DNA of 64,000 bases from JBBROS01 sp963752225 (GCA_963752225.1 CAVVXS010000007.1:496001-560000), one strand, 5' to 3'. Counted from the first letter of the stretch, positions 24,818 through 33,745 are shown. The notes: generated by a model from the letters alone, not told the origin. Numbers and translations: made by a program.

Positions 24818-26122
24818 ATGGCGGCAGAGGTGGATACCGGCAGGGAGCGGGCGCTGCAGCAGGCGGTGGACAGCCTGCAGGACGAGGCGGTGACGCTGCT
24901 GGCGGCGCTGGTGCGGCATCGCAGCCTGCTCGGCGAGGAGGCGGGCTGCCTCGAGGCGATGGCCGGCGTGTTCGAGGGGCTGGGGCTCGCGCCCCGGCGT
25001 GTGCCGGTGGAGGTCGACCGGTTACGCGACGTGCCCGGCTTCTCGCCGCCGCTGATCTCCTATGCCGGGCGGGACAACGTGGTCGCCGTGCACCGGCCCC
25101 GCAACGCCGCCGGGCGAAGCCTGATGCTGCAGGGGCACGTGGACGTGGTGCCGGAAGGCGCGGCCGATCTGTGGACCACGCCGCCGTTCGAGCCCGCGGT
25201 GCGCGACGGCCGCATGTTCGGGCGCGGCGCCGGGGACATGAAGGCGGGGCTGGTGTCGATCGTGATGGCGTTGCGCGCCTTGCGCCTGGCGGGGCTGCAG
25301 CCGGCCGCCGAACTGCAGCTCGCTGCTGTCATCGAGGAGGAATGCACCGGCAACGGCGCGCTGGCGGTGATGCATGCGCTGCCGCGTCCCGACGCCTGCC
25401 TGATCCCGGAGCCGGGGCCGGGCTACAACGCGCTCTATGTGGCCGAGGTCGGCGTGGTTTGGGCCTGGGTGACCATCACCGGCAAGCCGGCGCATGTGCG
25501 CGACAAGCAGGCGGGGGTGAACGCGATCGAGGCGGCGGCGGTGCTGATGGAGCATTTCCGCGTGTTCGAAGGCGACGCCAATCGGGCGGAGCGGCGCCAC
25601 CCGGCGTTCGCCGCGGAGAACCATCCGATCAACGTCAACATCGGCACGCTGCAAGGCGGCGAATGGAACAGCTCGGTCGCGACCCGCGCCAAGCTCGGTG
25701 TGCGGGTGGGGGTGATGCCGGGCCAATCCTGCCACGAGGTGGCGCGCGCGGTGGAGCGTCTGGTCGCCGACGCCGCGGCGGACGAGCGGCTGCGCGGCGC
25801 GCGGATGGCGGTGTCGTTCGGCGGCTTCATGGCCGATGGCTGCCTGTTCCCGCCCGAGCAGGCGATCGCCCGAGCGGTCGCCGACGCGCACCAACAGGTG
25901 ACCGGCGACGCGGTGCGGCACTACGCCGCCCCGGGCCTGACGGATGCCCGCCATTACGTGCTGACCGGCGGCGCCGAGGCGACCTGCTACGGGCCGGACG
26001 CCGACAACATCCACGGGATCGACGAAAGTGTCGGGCTGCGGTCGATGCGGGACGTGACGGAGGTCATTGCGCGGGTGATCGTGGATTGGTGCGGCGTTGA
26101 ACCGGTGGGTCACTCGGCGTGA
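24818..26122 (+). CDS. M20 family metallohydrolase (ArgE/DapE-type deacylase)
   Basis: A 434-residue M20 peptidase/deacylase of the ArgE/DapE family. Dinuclear zinc ligands are in the standard order: LMLQGHVDVVPEG near residue 105, FGRGAGDMKAGLVSIV near 135, the catalytic EEECTGNGA near 170, IPEPGPGYN near 190, and a C-terminal metal His. The dimerisation insertion between is normal. Family members hydrolyse N-acyl amino acids or dipeptide-like amides; the substrate cannot be set from sequence. It starts 19 bases from the divergent mutL start, so both promoters overlap. The ATG at 24818 is the first in frame. Confidence 0.88.
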   Translation: MAAEVDTGRERALQQAVDSLQDEAVTLLAALVRHRSLLGEEAGCLEAMAGVFEGLGLAPRRVPVEVDRLRDVPGFSPPLISYAGRDNVVAVHRPRNAAGRSLMLQGHVDVVPEGAADLWTTPPFEPAVRDGRMFGRGAGDMKAGLVSIVMALRALRLAGLQPAAELQLAAVIEEECTGNGALAVMHALPRPDACLIPEPGPGYNALYVAEVGVVWAWVTITGKPAHVRDKQAGVNAIEAAAVLMEHFRVFEGDANRAERRHPAFAAENHPINVNIGTLQGGEWNSSVATRAKLGVRVGVMPGQSCHEVARAVERLVADAAADERLRGARMAVSFGGFMADGCLFPPEQAIARAVADAHQQVTGDAVRHYAAPGLTDARHYVLTGGAEATCYGPDADNIHGIDESVGLRSMRDVTEVIARVIVDWCGVEPVGHSA

Positions 26123-26227
26123 CCATTTCGTTATCGTCTGTCGAACGTTGCGGAACAATTCTTGACAAATTCGAAACCTTGTCGTTCCGTCCGCTGCCTA
26201 CCCGGCATCAAACAGCGGAGACACGCG

Positions 26228-26930
26228 ATGAAGAAATCGTTGCTGGCGACCTTCCTGCTTTGCTTGTCCTCGGCTGCGGCCTGGGCTGACGATGGCGGCG
26301 GGCGCGGAAGCGGCTGCGGCCTGGGTTCGAGTGCGGTTGCCACGCTGAAGTCGGCACTGGAAACGGTCGTGAAGGAAGACAATGGCGGGTTGTTCAAGCC
26401 CAACATGATGTGGGCGGCGGTCGTGGACCGGAACGGCATCCTGTGCGGGGTGGCGAAGACCGGTGATGCCTGGCCGGGCAGCCGGGCGATTGCCATTGCC
26501 AAGGCGGAGACGGCGAACGACTTCTCCAACAACCAGTTGGCGCTCTCGACCGCCAACCTTTATGCCGCGACGCAGCCCGGCGGCTCTCTGTATGGGTTGA
26601 ACAACTCCAACCCATTTAACCCGTTTTTCAACTCGATCACCACCGACAACTCGGCCAACCCGCTGCGGGGGAACGGAGTTGGCTTGAACCCAGGCGGAAA
26701 TCATCACCTTCGGCGGCGGGGTTGCGCTTTACCAGGACGGCCAGGTGATCGGCGGTCTGGGCGTCAGCGGCGACACCGCCTGCACCGATCACACCATCGC
26801 CTACAAGATGCGGGCGCTCGTGGGGCTCGGCAAGGTGCCGGCCGGCGTGGCCGACAACGGCAAGACCGACAACATCATCTTCGCGCCGCCCGGCGTGGCG
26901 CCGACGGGGTTCCAGCACCCGACCTGCTGA
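26228..26930 (+). pseudogene. GlcG/HbpS-family heme-binding protein, frameshifted
   Basis: The first frame encodes a signal peptide (MKKSLLATFLLCLSSAAAWA) and the front of a GlcG/HbpS-type domain (VAKTGDAWPGSRAIAIAKAE, NDFSNNQLALSTANLYAATQ). The rest of the domain, ITFGGGVALYQDGQVIGGLG and VSGDTACTDHTIAYKMR, continues in another frame to a stop at 26930. Removing one G near 26693-26697 (CAGGCGGAAATC) rejoins them as one protein of about 233 residues. HbpS-type proteins bind heme and appear in periplasmic or sensor roles. As with the MFS gene, this may be a real lesion or a base-calling error. A TTGACA box at 26162 lies in a plausible promoter region. Confidence 0.8.
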
Positions 26931-26947
26931 ATGACGGACCGGAGAAC

Positions 26948-26965
26948 GGGCGCTACTTGGCGCCC
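26948..26965 (+). terminator. Hairpin with T-rich tail after the HbpS-like gene
   Basis: GGGCGC and GCGCCC form a 6-bp stem around a 6-base loop, followed by TTCTT on the plus strand. It overlaps the stop codon of the convergent solute-binding protein gene. Stem and tail suit a weak terminator for the plus-strand transcript. Confidence 0.45.
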
Positions 26966-28116
26966 TTCTTCGACCCGATCCGTTCGTCCCACATCCGGAA
27001 CGCGACGACCATGCGATCCGTCGTCAGCGGCAGCTCGATCGGGTGGTCCGCGATCAGCGCCGCATACTCGGGCCGGCCATACTCAGCGAGCGCCGCCTGC
27101 GACTTGGCCGGCGCCATCGACAGTGGCACGTCGCGCACCGCCGGGCCGGGATACAGGTAGCCGTCGTCGTAGCTGACCGCCTGCTGCGCCGGCTCGAGCA
27201 CGAAGCGCATCATCGCCAGCAGCACCGACAGCCGCTCGGCCGGCACGCCGCGCGGCACCGCCATGAAGAACGCGTCCGACACCCAGTGGAACCCGTCCAG
27301 CACCGCGACCCGCGCCTCCTTCGGCACGATGCCGAGCACGCGCGGGTTGATGTCCCAGCCGGTGGTGGTGACGATCAGGTCGCGCGAGCCCTCGCCCAGC
27401 TCCTTCATCGTCGCCCCGGTGCCGCTCGGGTAGTATTCGACGAACGGGCTGAGCGCCTCGAGATAGGCCCAGGTGCGGTCCCAGCCGTGCACGGGGTCCT
27501 TGGGGTCGCGGTCGCCGAGCAGATAGGGCAACCCCATCATGAAGGTGCGGCCGGGCCCGGAGTTGGCGGGGCGGGCGTACATGAACCGGTCCGGGTGCGC
27601 GCGCGCCCAGTCCAGCAGCGCCGCCGCCGTGGTCGGCGGGTTCGGCACCCGGTCGGGCAGGTATTCCAGCAGCGGGCCGGACGGGTAGTAGTTCATCACG
27701 GCGCCGAAGCCTTGGCCCTGCGCCTTGTGCAGCGCGAGCGCCGGCGGCTGCAGAACCGCGTCGAAGTCCGGCAGCTCGGCCGCGTGGTCCGGCAGCAGCC
27801 GCTCCCACTGCCCGCCGTCCAAGCCGGACGCCAAGCCGTCGCTGCCGGTCAGCACGAGGTCGATGTCCACCCGGCCCGCCGCCTGCTGCGCCCGCAGCTT
27901 GGCCGACAACTCCGGCGCCGGCGCCTTGCTGAACGTCAGCCGCGACAGCATGCCGGGGTTGGCGGCGCGGAACGCCTCGAACGCCGGCTGCATCAACTGC
28001 AGCGCGCCGCCGACGTCGAGGATGGTGATCGGCACCGCCGCTGCGAGCGCCGGGCGTCCTAGGCTTGCGGCCAGCCCGGCGCCGAGCGCGATCGTGGTCC
28101 GCCGGGTCAATGCCAT
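26953..28116 (-). CDS. Orphan ABC-type extracellular solute-binding protein
   Basis: A 387-residue periplasmic solute-binding protein. The N-terminus MALTRRTTIALGAGLAASLG contains a twin-arginine-like pair and a hydrophobic core ending before AAAVPITIL, so export (perhaps via Tat) is likely. The mature protein has the type 2 periplasmic-binding fold pattern: an opening beta strand ITILDVGGALQLMQPAFEAF, a hinge region, and RDLIVTTTGWD near the middle, resembling polyamine/phosphonate/iron-type binding proteins. No permease or ATPase gene is adjacent. It is the last gene of an SDR-nagA-SBP operon, 13 bases after the deacetylase. The ligand is unknown. The ATG 28116 is preferred to an upstream ORF extension without homology. 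Confidence 0.8.
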   Translation of the reverse strand: MALTRRTTIALGAGLAASLGRPALAAAVPITILDVGGALQLMQPAFEAFRAANPGMLSRLTFSKAPAPELSAKLRAQQAAGRVDIDLVLTGSDGLASGLDGGQWERLLPDHAAELPDFDAVLQPPALALHKAQGQGFGAVMNYYPSGPLLEYLPDRVPNPPTTAAALLDWARAHPDRFMYARPANSGPGRTFMMGLPYLLGDRDPKDPVHGWDRTWAYLEALSPFVEYYPSGTGATMKELGEGSRDLIVTTTGWDINPRVLGIVPKEARVAVLDGFHWVSDAFFMAVPRGVPAERLSVLLAMMRFVLEPAQQAVSYDDGYLYPGPAVRDVPLSMAPAKSQAALAEYGRPEYAALIADHPIELPLTTDRMVVAFRMWDERIGSKKGAK

Positions 28117-28129
28117 GGTCAACGCTCCA

Positions 28130-29155
28130 TCATGCCGGCGAACGGTACACCAGTTCGTCGAACGCCGCCCCGGCAACCTGCCCGTCCGCGGTCCACTCCA
28201 CCCGGCCGCGCGGCGACAGGCCCAACAGCCGGGCGGGGGCGCTGCTGGCCATGGACGCGGCCGCGGCGAGATCGGGCGCGATGCCCCAGGCCACCACGTT
28301 GCGCACCGCACGATCCAGCGTCAGCGCGCTGCCGGCCAGGGTGCGCGGCGGCCCCGGCGTGCGCACGCTGCCGTCCAGCGCGCCGTCGATCGGCATGCCG
28401 GCAAAGCTGTAGCGCCCGGGCGGGGTCGCCGCGGCCGACACCGCGTCGGTGACCAGCACGGCCCGGCCCGGCCCCTTGGCGCGGATCATCGCCCGGAGCG
28501 CCGGGACCGGCACGTGGATGCCGTCGGCGATGAACCCGGCCACCAGCCGGTCCTCGGCCAATTGCGCCATCAGCGGGTTGTCGAGCTTCGGCAGCACTTG
28601 CGGCAGGCCATTGCCGAGGTGGGTGGACATGCGCGCCCCGGCGGCGGCGGCACGGTCCACGACGGCGGCGCCGGCATCGGAATGGCCGATCGAGACCAGC
28701 ATGCCGCGGGTCACCGCCCAGGCGATCAGCCGCTCGGCGCCGGGCAGCTCGGCGGCCAGGGTCAGCAGCCGGACCGGCCGCCGCAGCTTGGCCGTCACCC
28801 GTTCCAGCAAGCCCTTGTCCGGGGTGCGCATGGCGCCGGCCGGATGGCAGCCGCGGAAGCCGGGCGCGGGGTTCAGGAACGGACCTTCGAGATGGTAGCC
28901 CGGCACCATGATCGGCCCAAGCCGGCTGCGCCCGACCGCCGCGTCCAGGGCGGCGAACCGGTCGGCCAGCTCAGGCTCGGTCGCCGTGATCAGGGTCGGC
29001 AGGCATTGCGTGACGCCGGTCGCCAGCATGCGTTCCAGCGCGTGGTCCAGCCCGTCCGGCGTCAGCTGCTCGTCGTTGAAGTCGATGCCGGCAAAGCCGT
29101 TGACCTGAAGGTCGAACAGCCCGGCCGTTTCGAGTGCGGGCCGGTCCACCGTCAC
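28130..29155 (-). CDS. nagA: N-acetylglucosamine-6-phosphate deacetylase-like amidohydrolase
   Basis: A 341-residue amidohydrolase of the NagA family, which removes acetate from N-acetylglucosamine 6-phosphate. Motifs: FDLQVNGFAGIDFND at the start of the barrel, GYHLEGPFLNPAPGFRGCHP with the metal Glu, SIGHSDAGAAV and STHLGNG with metal His, and VLVTDAVSAA with the catalytic Asp. The family usually has about 40 more N-terminal residues (small beta domain) and HLFNAM where this has HLGNG, so it may be a divergent relative. The start is GTG at 29155, overlapping the upstream SDR stop. No glucosamine kinase, deaminase or PTS gene is nearby. Confidence 0.8.
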   Translation of the reverse strand: MTVDRPALETAGLFDLQVNGFAGIDFNDEQLTPDGLDHALERMLATGVTQCLPTLITATEPELADRFAALDAAVGRSRLGPIMVPGYHLEGPFLNPAPGFRGCHPAGAMRTPDKGLLERVTAKLRRPVRLLTLAAELPGAERLIAWAVTRGMLVSIGHSDAGAAVVDRAAAAGARMSTHLGNGLPQVLPKLDNPLMAQLAEDRLVAGFIADGIHVPVPALRAMIRAKGPGRAVLVTDAVSAAATPPGRYSFAGMPIDGALDGSVRTPGPPRTLAGSALTLDRAVRNVVAWGIAPDLAAAASMASSAPARLLGLSPRGRVEWTADGQVAGAAFDELVYRSPA

Positions 29156-29811
29156 CAGGCCAGTTCGCGCCCGGCATAGTCGAGGAAGGCCGACCCGGGC
29201 TTACCCCGCCGCGCCTCGATCACGTCCGCCAAGCCGCGCACGCTGGTCGGGACGTCGAGGTCGGCGCCGGCGCCGCCCATGTCGGTCGCGACCCATCCGG
29301 GATGCAGCGAAAGCACCGGGTGCCGGTCGCCGTGCTTGGCCGCGAAGCCGCGGGTGAGCGAGTTTAGCGCCGCCTTGCTGGCGCGGTACATCGCCTTGTT
29401 GTCGGCCTCGGTGAGCGCCACCGACCCCATTCGGCTGCTCATGAATGCTACGATGGCGTTGGCGGCGAGCCGGCCCAGCAACGCCTCGGCGGCGCGGATC
29501 GGCGCGACGGCGTTGGTCAGGAACAGGTGGCCGATCCCGTCCGTGTCGATCGCGGCGGTGTCGGCCGGCTCCGAGATGCCGGCATTGACGAACAGCAGGT
29601 CCAGGCCGGGCGGGGTCGTGGCCTCGAGCGCGCCCAGGCTTCCCGCGTCGGTGATGTCAGCGAGCACCGATGTCGCGCCGGCCGCTTCAACTCGCTCCTT
29701 GTCGGCCGCCTTGCGCACGGTCGCGGTCACGGTCCAGCCGCGGCGGACGAGCTCGCCGGCAAGGCCGAGGCCGAGGCCGCGCGAGGCACCGAGGATGAGC
29801 GCTGAAGGCAT
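29152..29811 (-). CDS. Short-chain dehydrogenase/reductase (C-factor-like)
   Basis: A 219-residue SDR beginning MPSALILGASRGLGLGLAGE, with LADITDAGSL, FVNAGIS, Ser in FMSSRMGSVAL and the Y-x3-K motif in KAMYRASKAALNSL, then HPGWVATDMGG. The pattern matches the CsgA/C-factor-like SDR group rather than the 250-residue classical reductases. The substrate is unknown. It is the first gene of a three-gene operon; its stop overlaps the GTG start of the NagA-like gene (GTGA), giving translational coupling with a sugar deacetylase. Confidence 0.87.
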   Translation of the reverse strand: MPSALILGASRGLGLGLAGELVRRGWTVTATVRKAADKERVEAAGATSVLADITDAGSLGALEATTPPGLDLLFVNAGISEPADTAAIDTDGIGHLFLTNAVAPIRAAEALLGRLAANAIVAFMSSRMGSVALTEADNKAMYRASKAALNSLTRGFAAKHGDRHPVLSLHPGWVATDMGGAGADLDVPTSVRGLADVIEARRGKPGSAFLDYAGRELAW

Positions 29812-30104
29812 GTTCGAATCCCTGAACCGGTTTGACCATCAACCTAGCAGCGGTTTGCGCCGTTCGTCGCGCCCCCCCTGGTCGGGAAAAAGCCGTCCGG
29901 CGATCTTCTGCCCGAAGCGGAGGAGGTTACGGCCGCACCGGCCGGCCTGGGCGCGGGACAGGGGCCCGCCAAACAGATCACGGCAAAATGATCGGAAGCC
30001 GTCGGGTGCTTGGAGGGCGCCGCCACGCGGTTTGCTGCCGGGGCCGGGCAGGGAGGGCGGCGCGACGGTGGCTGTGCGGCCGAGAGGCTGGTAGAGGCCG
30101 GGCG

Positions 30105-30902
30105 ATGCGCCTTCTTCTCCTCGGCTTGCTGGCAGTCCTGCCGTCCTTGGCCCGCGCCGCCGAGCCGGGCTGGACCGAGCAGCAAAGCGCCCTGTGCACG
30201 GGTGCCTTGGCGTCGGCCGAGCAGCGGCACGAAACCCTGCCGGGTCTGCTGCTGGCGCTCGCGAAAGCCGAAAGCGGGCGGCCGATCCCGCCCATGCCGG
30301 GCCTGCAGCCATGGCCTTGGGCGGTCAATGCCGACGGCGCGGCATTCTACTTCGACAGCAAGCCGGCCGCCGTGGCCTGGGTGCGGGCGGCGCTCGACCG
30401 CGGCGTGCGCCAGATCGACGTGGGCTGCACCCAGATCAACTTGCAATCCCATCCGCGCGCCTTCCGGACCCTCGACGACGCCTTCGACCCGGCCGCCAAC
30501 GCCGACTACGCCGCCCGCTTCCTGCGGCAGCTGCGCGACGATGCGGGCTCGAATTGGTATGTGGCGACCGGCTGGTATCATTCGCGCACGCCGGTGCTGG
30601 CCGCCGACTACCGCGAGCGGGTGGCGGCGATCGCCGTGGGCCGCATCCCGCCGGTGAGCCTGGGGGTGCCGCTCTACATGCGCGCGATCCAGCAAGGGAC
30701 GTTGCGCATCCAATTGCCGGGCGGCGGCGTTATGCGGATCAACCTCAACCGGCAGCCCGCGGCCCGGCCGCGCAAGCGGATGACGGCCTGCCAGGTGGCA
30801 GCGGTGTTGGGGTCGTATATGGCGGCCAATGCTCGCGCCGCTTGCGCCGAGCGCTCGGTCGAGGTGGTCCGTGCCGCCGCGGCAACGAAAGCGGCTGAGT
30901 GA
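30105..30902 (+). CDS. Secreted lytic transglycosylase-like (SLT domain) protein
   Basis: A 265-residue protein with a signal peptide (MRLLLLGLLAVLPSLARA, cleavage before AEPGW) and a lysozyme-like SLT region. LPGLLLALAKAESG at about residue 45 carries the catalytic Glu of family 1 transglycosylases, and IDVGCTQINLQSHPRAF matches the G-x-x-Q-I-N motif. WYVATGWYHSRTPVLAADYRERV completes the domain. Such enzymes cut peptidoglycan in the periplasm; type IV or flagellar assembly sometimes uses similar specialised members, but no such genes are nearby. The upstream divergent gap (29812-30104) is the longest non-coding stretch here and I see no clear promoter or RNA in it. Confidence 0.82.
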   Translation: MRLLLLGLLAVLPSLARAAEPGWTEQQSALCTGALASAEQRHETLPGLLLALAKAESGRPIPPMPGLQPWPWAVNADGAAFYFDSKPAAVAWVRAALDRGVRQIDVGCTQINLQSHPRAFRTLDDAFDPAANADYAARFLRQLRDDAGSNWYVATGWYHSRTPVLAADYRERVAAIAVGRIPPVSLGVPLYMRAIQQGTLRIQLPGGGVMRINLNRQPAARPRKRMTACQVAAVLGSYMAANARAACAERSVEVVRAAAATKAAE

Positions 30903-31035
30903 TTGGACGCCATCGCCGCTAGCGATCGTCGGCAAAATCCGTTACTGTGAAAGTGCGCTTGGCATGAGAGTGGGGAGAGCCACGCCGGCGCGCCCGACGA
31001 TCCCGTCCGTTTTCCAGCCTGTTTGAGACACCCAT

Positions 31036-31779
31036 ATGAGCACACCAGACCGCCGTTCTTTCGACAGCCCTCGCCGGGGCAGCCGCGGCCGCAGTCGCGA
31101 CGACGATTTCGGAGGGCGGCGGGACGAGCCATACGTGCCGAGGGATGCGTTCGTGCCACGCGGCGGCGGGTCGGACCGGCCGTCGTTCGGCGGGGGCGCT
31201 CCGCGCGGCTTCAACGCGCCGACCGGGCCGGAAACGACTGCGGTGGTGAAGTGGTTCAACGGCGAGAAGGGCTTCGGCTTCGTTGAGTTAGCCGGGGGCG
31301 GCGGTGATGCGTTCCTGCACATCAGCGTCTTGTCGCGGGCCGGCTACCAGACGGTCTCGCCGGGCGCCACGTTGCGCGTGCTGACCTCGGCCGGCCAAAA
31401 GGGTCCGCAGGTGGCCGAAGTCAACAGCGTCGACGAGACCACGGCCACGCCCGAAACCGGCGGCCGCAGCGGCGGCGGTGGTGGCGGCATGGGCATGGGC
31501 GGCGGCATGGGAGGCGGCTATGGCGACCGTCCGCGTCCCTCGCCGCGCGCCCCGGTGGACCTCAGCACCGCCGTCGAGATGCGCGGCACGGTGAAGTGGT
31601 TCAACGCCGAGAAGGGCTTCGGCTTCGTTATGCCCGAGGGCGGCGGCAAGGATGTGTTCGTGCACATCTCGGCCCTGAACCGCGGCGGGCTGAGCGGGCT
31701 CGAACCCAATCAGAGCGTCAAGATGCAGGTGGCCGACGGCCGTCGCGGACCCGAAGCGGTGTCCGTCGAGAACACCTGA
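31036..31779 (+). CDS. Double cold-shock-domain protein
   Basis: A 247-residue protein with two cold-shock domains. Each has RNP1 and RNP2: AVVKWFNGEKGFGFVEL and DAFLHISVL in the first (about residues 70-130), GTVKWFNAEKGFGFVMPEGG and KDVFVHISAL in the second (about 183-245). The N-terminal 60 residues are Arg/Gly/Asp-rich and the linker is almost all Gly and Met (GGGGGGMGMGGGMGGGYG). It should bind single-stranded RNA or DNA as a chaperone. Double-CSD proteins occur in many alphaproteobacteria, often in stress or stationary phase. No clear promoter seen. Confidence 0.92.
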   Translation: MSTPDRRSFDSPRRGSRGRSRDDDFGGRRDEPYVPRDAFVPRGGGSDRPSFGGGAPRGFNAPTGPETTAVVKWFNGEKGFGFVELAGGGGDAFLHISVLSRAGYQTVSPGATLRVLTSAGQKGPQVAEVNSVDETTATPETGGRSGGGGGGMGMGGGMGGGYGDRPRPSPRAPVDLSTAVEMRGTVKWFNAEKGFGFVMPEGGGKDVFVHISALNRGGLSGLEPNQSVKMQVADGRRGPEAVSVENT

Positions 31780-31825
31780 GCCCCGGTCGCGGCGGCCCTT
31801 CCGGGCTGCCGCGCTCGCCCTCGCA

Positions 31826-32485
31826 TTGCTTCCCGGCGTCGGCCCGAGCGATCCTCGGGTCGGCGCCGATTTGCGTTCATTGCCCTGGTCTGCGGTCGGG
31901 CGGCTGCAAGTGCCGGGAATCTCCCGCTGCAGCGCCGTCATGGTGGCCCCGCATTACGCGGTGACCGCAGCGCACTGCCTGGGCGTCCGCCGCCTCGGCC
32001 ATGTGGCGCCGCCGGGCGCCGTGCATCTCCTCCTGGGCTATGCCGACGGCACCTTCGCCCGGCACATGGTCGCGGACGCCATCGAGGTTGCGCCGGACGC
32101 GGCGCGCGACCCGGAGGCGCACCGAGGCCGCGACGTCGCCTTGCTGCACTTCGCCGAACCGGTTGCGGGGACGGTGCCGGTGGCGCCGGCGGCGCTCCCG
32201 CGCGACGCAGTGCTGGCGCTGGGCGGCTACGGACAGGACCGCGCCGAGCGGTTGGCGGTGGATCCGCATTGTGCGGTCCTGGGCTACGACGTGGACCCGG
32301 ACGGAGCGCCGTTGCTGCACCACGACTGCAGCGGAACCCGCGGCAGCAGCGGCGGCGCCGTGCTGACGCTCGACGGCGGCACCTGGCGGCTCGCGGGCGT
32401 GCAGGTCGCGGGACGGCGCGAAGGCGCCGGCGGCTGGGCGGTGCCGGGCGCGCTGGTGGCACGAATGCTGGCACAAACCCGTTGA
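31826..32485 (+). CDS. Trypsin-like serine protease (S1), start uncertain
   Basis: A trypsin-fold serine protease. The catalytic triad is visible: His in VTAAHCLGVRR, Asp in GRDVALLHFAEP, Ser in CSGTRGSSGGAVLTLDG. The recorded start is TTG at 31826, 47 bases after the cold-shock stop, giving 219 residues. In-frame codons upstream back to 31781 encode a signal-peptide-like stretch (RRPFRAAALALALLPG) but contain no start codon, so the true start may be missed, or a small frameshift may separate the start from the signal peptide. It probably acts in the periplasm or outside the cell. Substrate unknown. Confidence 0.75.
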   Translation: MLPGVGPSDPRVGADLRSLPWSAVGRLQVPGISRCSAVMVAPHYAVTAAHCLGVRRLGHVAPPGAVHLLLGYADGTFARHMVADAIEVAPDAARDPEAHRGRDVALLHFAEPVAGTVPVAPAALPRDAVLALGGYGQDRAERLAVDPHCAVLGYDVDPDGAPLLHHDCSGTRGSSGGAVLTLDGGTWRLAGVQVAGRREGAGGWAVPGALVARMLAQTR

Positions 32486-32490
32486 TTGCC

Positions 32491-32502
32491 AATTGTTGAC
32501 AC
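32491..32502. promoter_or_regulatory. Candidate GntR-type operator before the CoA-transferase gene
   Basis: AATTGTTGACAC, read on the minus strand as GTGTCAACAATT, resembles the dyad found twice in the 53-58 kb region (ATTGTCAACAAT, ATTGTCAACAGT). It is 43 bases before the CoA-transferase ATG. TTGACA here could also simply be a -35 box, so the assignment is tentative. Confidence 0.4.
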
Positions 32503-32545
32503 GCGTGGAAGACTCGGACCGGACCACCTGAACGGGAAACCGCGC

Positions 32546-33745
32546 ATGCCCGACACCCACCCGGCCGATCTCCACGCGGCAACCCGGCTCCCGCTCGACC
32601 GCATCGTGGTGCTCGACCTGACCCTGGCGCGGGCCGGTCCGACCTGCGTCCGCCACCTGGCCGATTGGGGCGCCGACGTGATCCGGATCGAGCCGCCCGA
32701 CACCGGCGGCGAGGAGATCAGCGGTGACCGCGACGGGCCCGACTTTCAGAACCTGCATCGCAACAAGCGGATGGTGCAGCTGAACCTGAAGTCGCCCGAG
32801 GGCCACGCCGCGTTCATGAAGCTGGTCGAAACGGCCGACGTGATCGTCGAGAACATGCGGGCCAACGTGAAGCACCGCCTCAAGATCGCCTGGGATGACG
32901 TGCACAAGGTGAACCCGCGCCTGGTTTACGCCAGCATCAGCGGCTTCGGGCAGACCGGCCCCTACAGCGCTCGCGCCGGCGTCGACCAGATCGCGCAGGG
33001 CATGGGCGGGCTGATGAGCATCACCGGCCTGCCGGGGCAAGGGCCGGTGCGGGTCGGCATCCCGATCGCCGACCTCACCGCCGGCAACCTGCTGGCGTTC
33101 GGCGTCGTCACCGCGCTGTTCGACCGCGAGCGCACCGGGGTGGGGCGTTGGGTGCACACCTCGTTGCTGGAGGTGCAGACCTTCATGCTCGATTTCCAGG
33201 CGGCGCGTTGGCTGATGAAGGGCGACGTCGCCGGGCAGGCCGGCAACGACCACCCGACCGGCATCCCGACCGGCGTGTTCCCGACCAGCGACGGGCACAT
33301 CAACATCGCCGCCAGCTCCGCCCGGCTGTTCGCCCGCTTCGCCGAAGCCATCGGCCGTCCGGAATGGGCCACCAACCCGGACTGGGCGACGCAGAAGCAG
33401 CGCAGTGCCGCCCGGAAGGAAATCAACGCCGCGATCTCCGAGATCACCCGCACGCAGCCGAGCGCGCATTGGATCGAGCTGTTCGAAGGCGCCGGCATCC
33501 CGTGCGGCCCGATCAACTCGATCGACCAGGTGTTCGCCGATCCGCAGGTGAAGCACTTGGGCCTGGCGACGCCGGTGGACCACCCGCGGCTGGGGCGCTT
33601 CGAGATCGTCGCGTCGCCGGTCAACATCGAGGGCGTCTCGAAGGCGGTCCGCTCGCCGACGCCGGAGAAGGGCGAGCACACGGCGAGTGTGCTGGCGGGG
33701 TTGGGTTACTCGGAGGCTGAGATTGCGGCGGTATTGAAGGCTTAA
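32546..33745 (+). CDS. CaiB/BaiF CoA-transferase family protein
   Basis: A 399-residue class III CoA-transferase, which moves CoA between carboxylic acids via an aspartyl anhydride intermediate. Features: LPLDRIVVLDLTLARAGPTC near the start, HLADWGADVIRIEPP, NLHRNKRMVQLNLKS, and the catalytic Asp region SARAGVDQIAQGMGGLMS near residue 147; then VHTSLLEVQ and the C-terminal IPCGPINSIDQVFADPQV. ATG 32546 is used since the longer in-frame start at 32486 adds a segment with no family match. A dyad like the GntR-type operators of the 53-58 kb cluster lies just upstream. Substrate unknown. Confidence 0.92.
   Translation: MPDTHPADLHAATRLPLDRIVVLDLTLARAGPTCVRHLADWGADVIRIEPPDTGGEEISGDRDGPDFQNLHRNKRMVQLNLKSPEGHAAFMKLVETADVIVENMRANVKHRLKIAWDDVHKVNPRLVYASISGFGQTGPYSARAGVDQIAQGMGGLMSITGLPGQGPVRVGIPIADLTAGNLLAFGVVTALFDRERTGVGRWVHTSLLEVQTFMLDFQAARWLMKGDVAGQAGNDHPTGIPTGVFPTSDGHINIAASSARLFARFAEAIGRPEWATNPDWATQKQRSAARKEINAAISEITRTQPSAHWIELFEGAGIPCGPINSIDQVFADPQVKHLGLATPVDHPRLGRFEIVASPVNIEGVSKAVRSPTPEKGEHTASVLAGLGYSEAEIAAVLKA

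Noticed and set aside
29812..30104. Possible small RNA or riboswitch in the largest intergenic gap
   Set aside because: GC-rich short hairpins can be drawn, but no known RNA motif or clear promoter-terminator pair was recognised.
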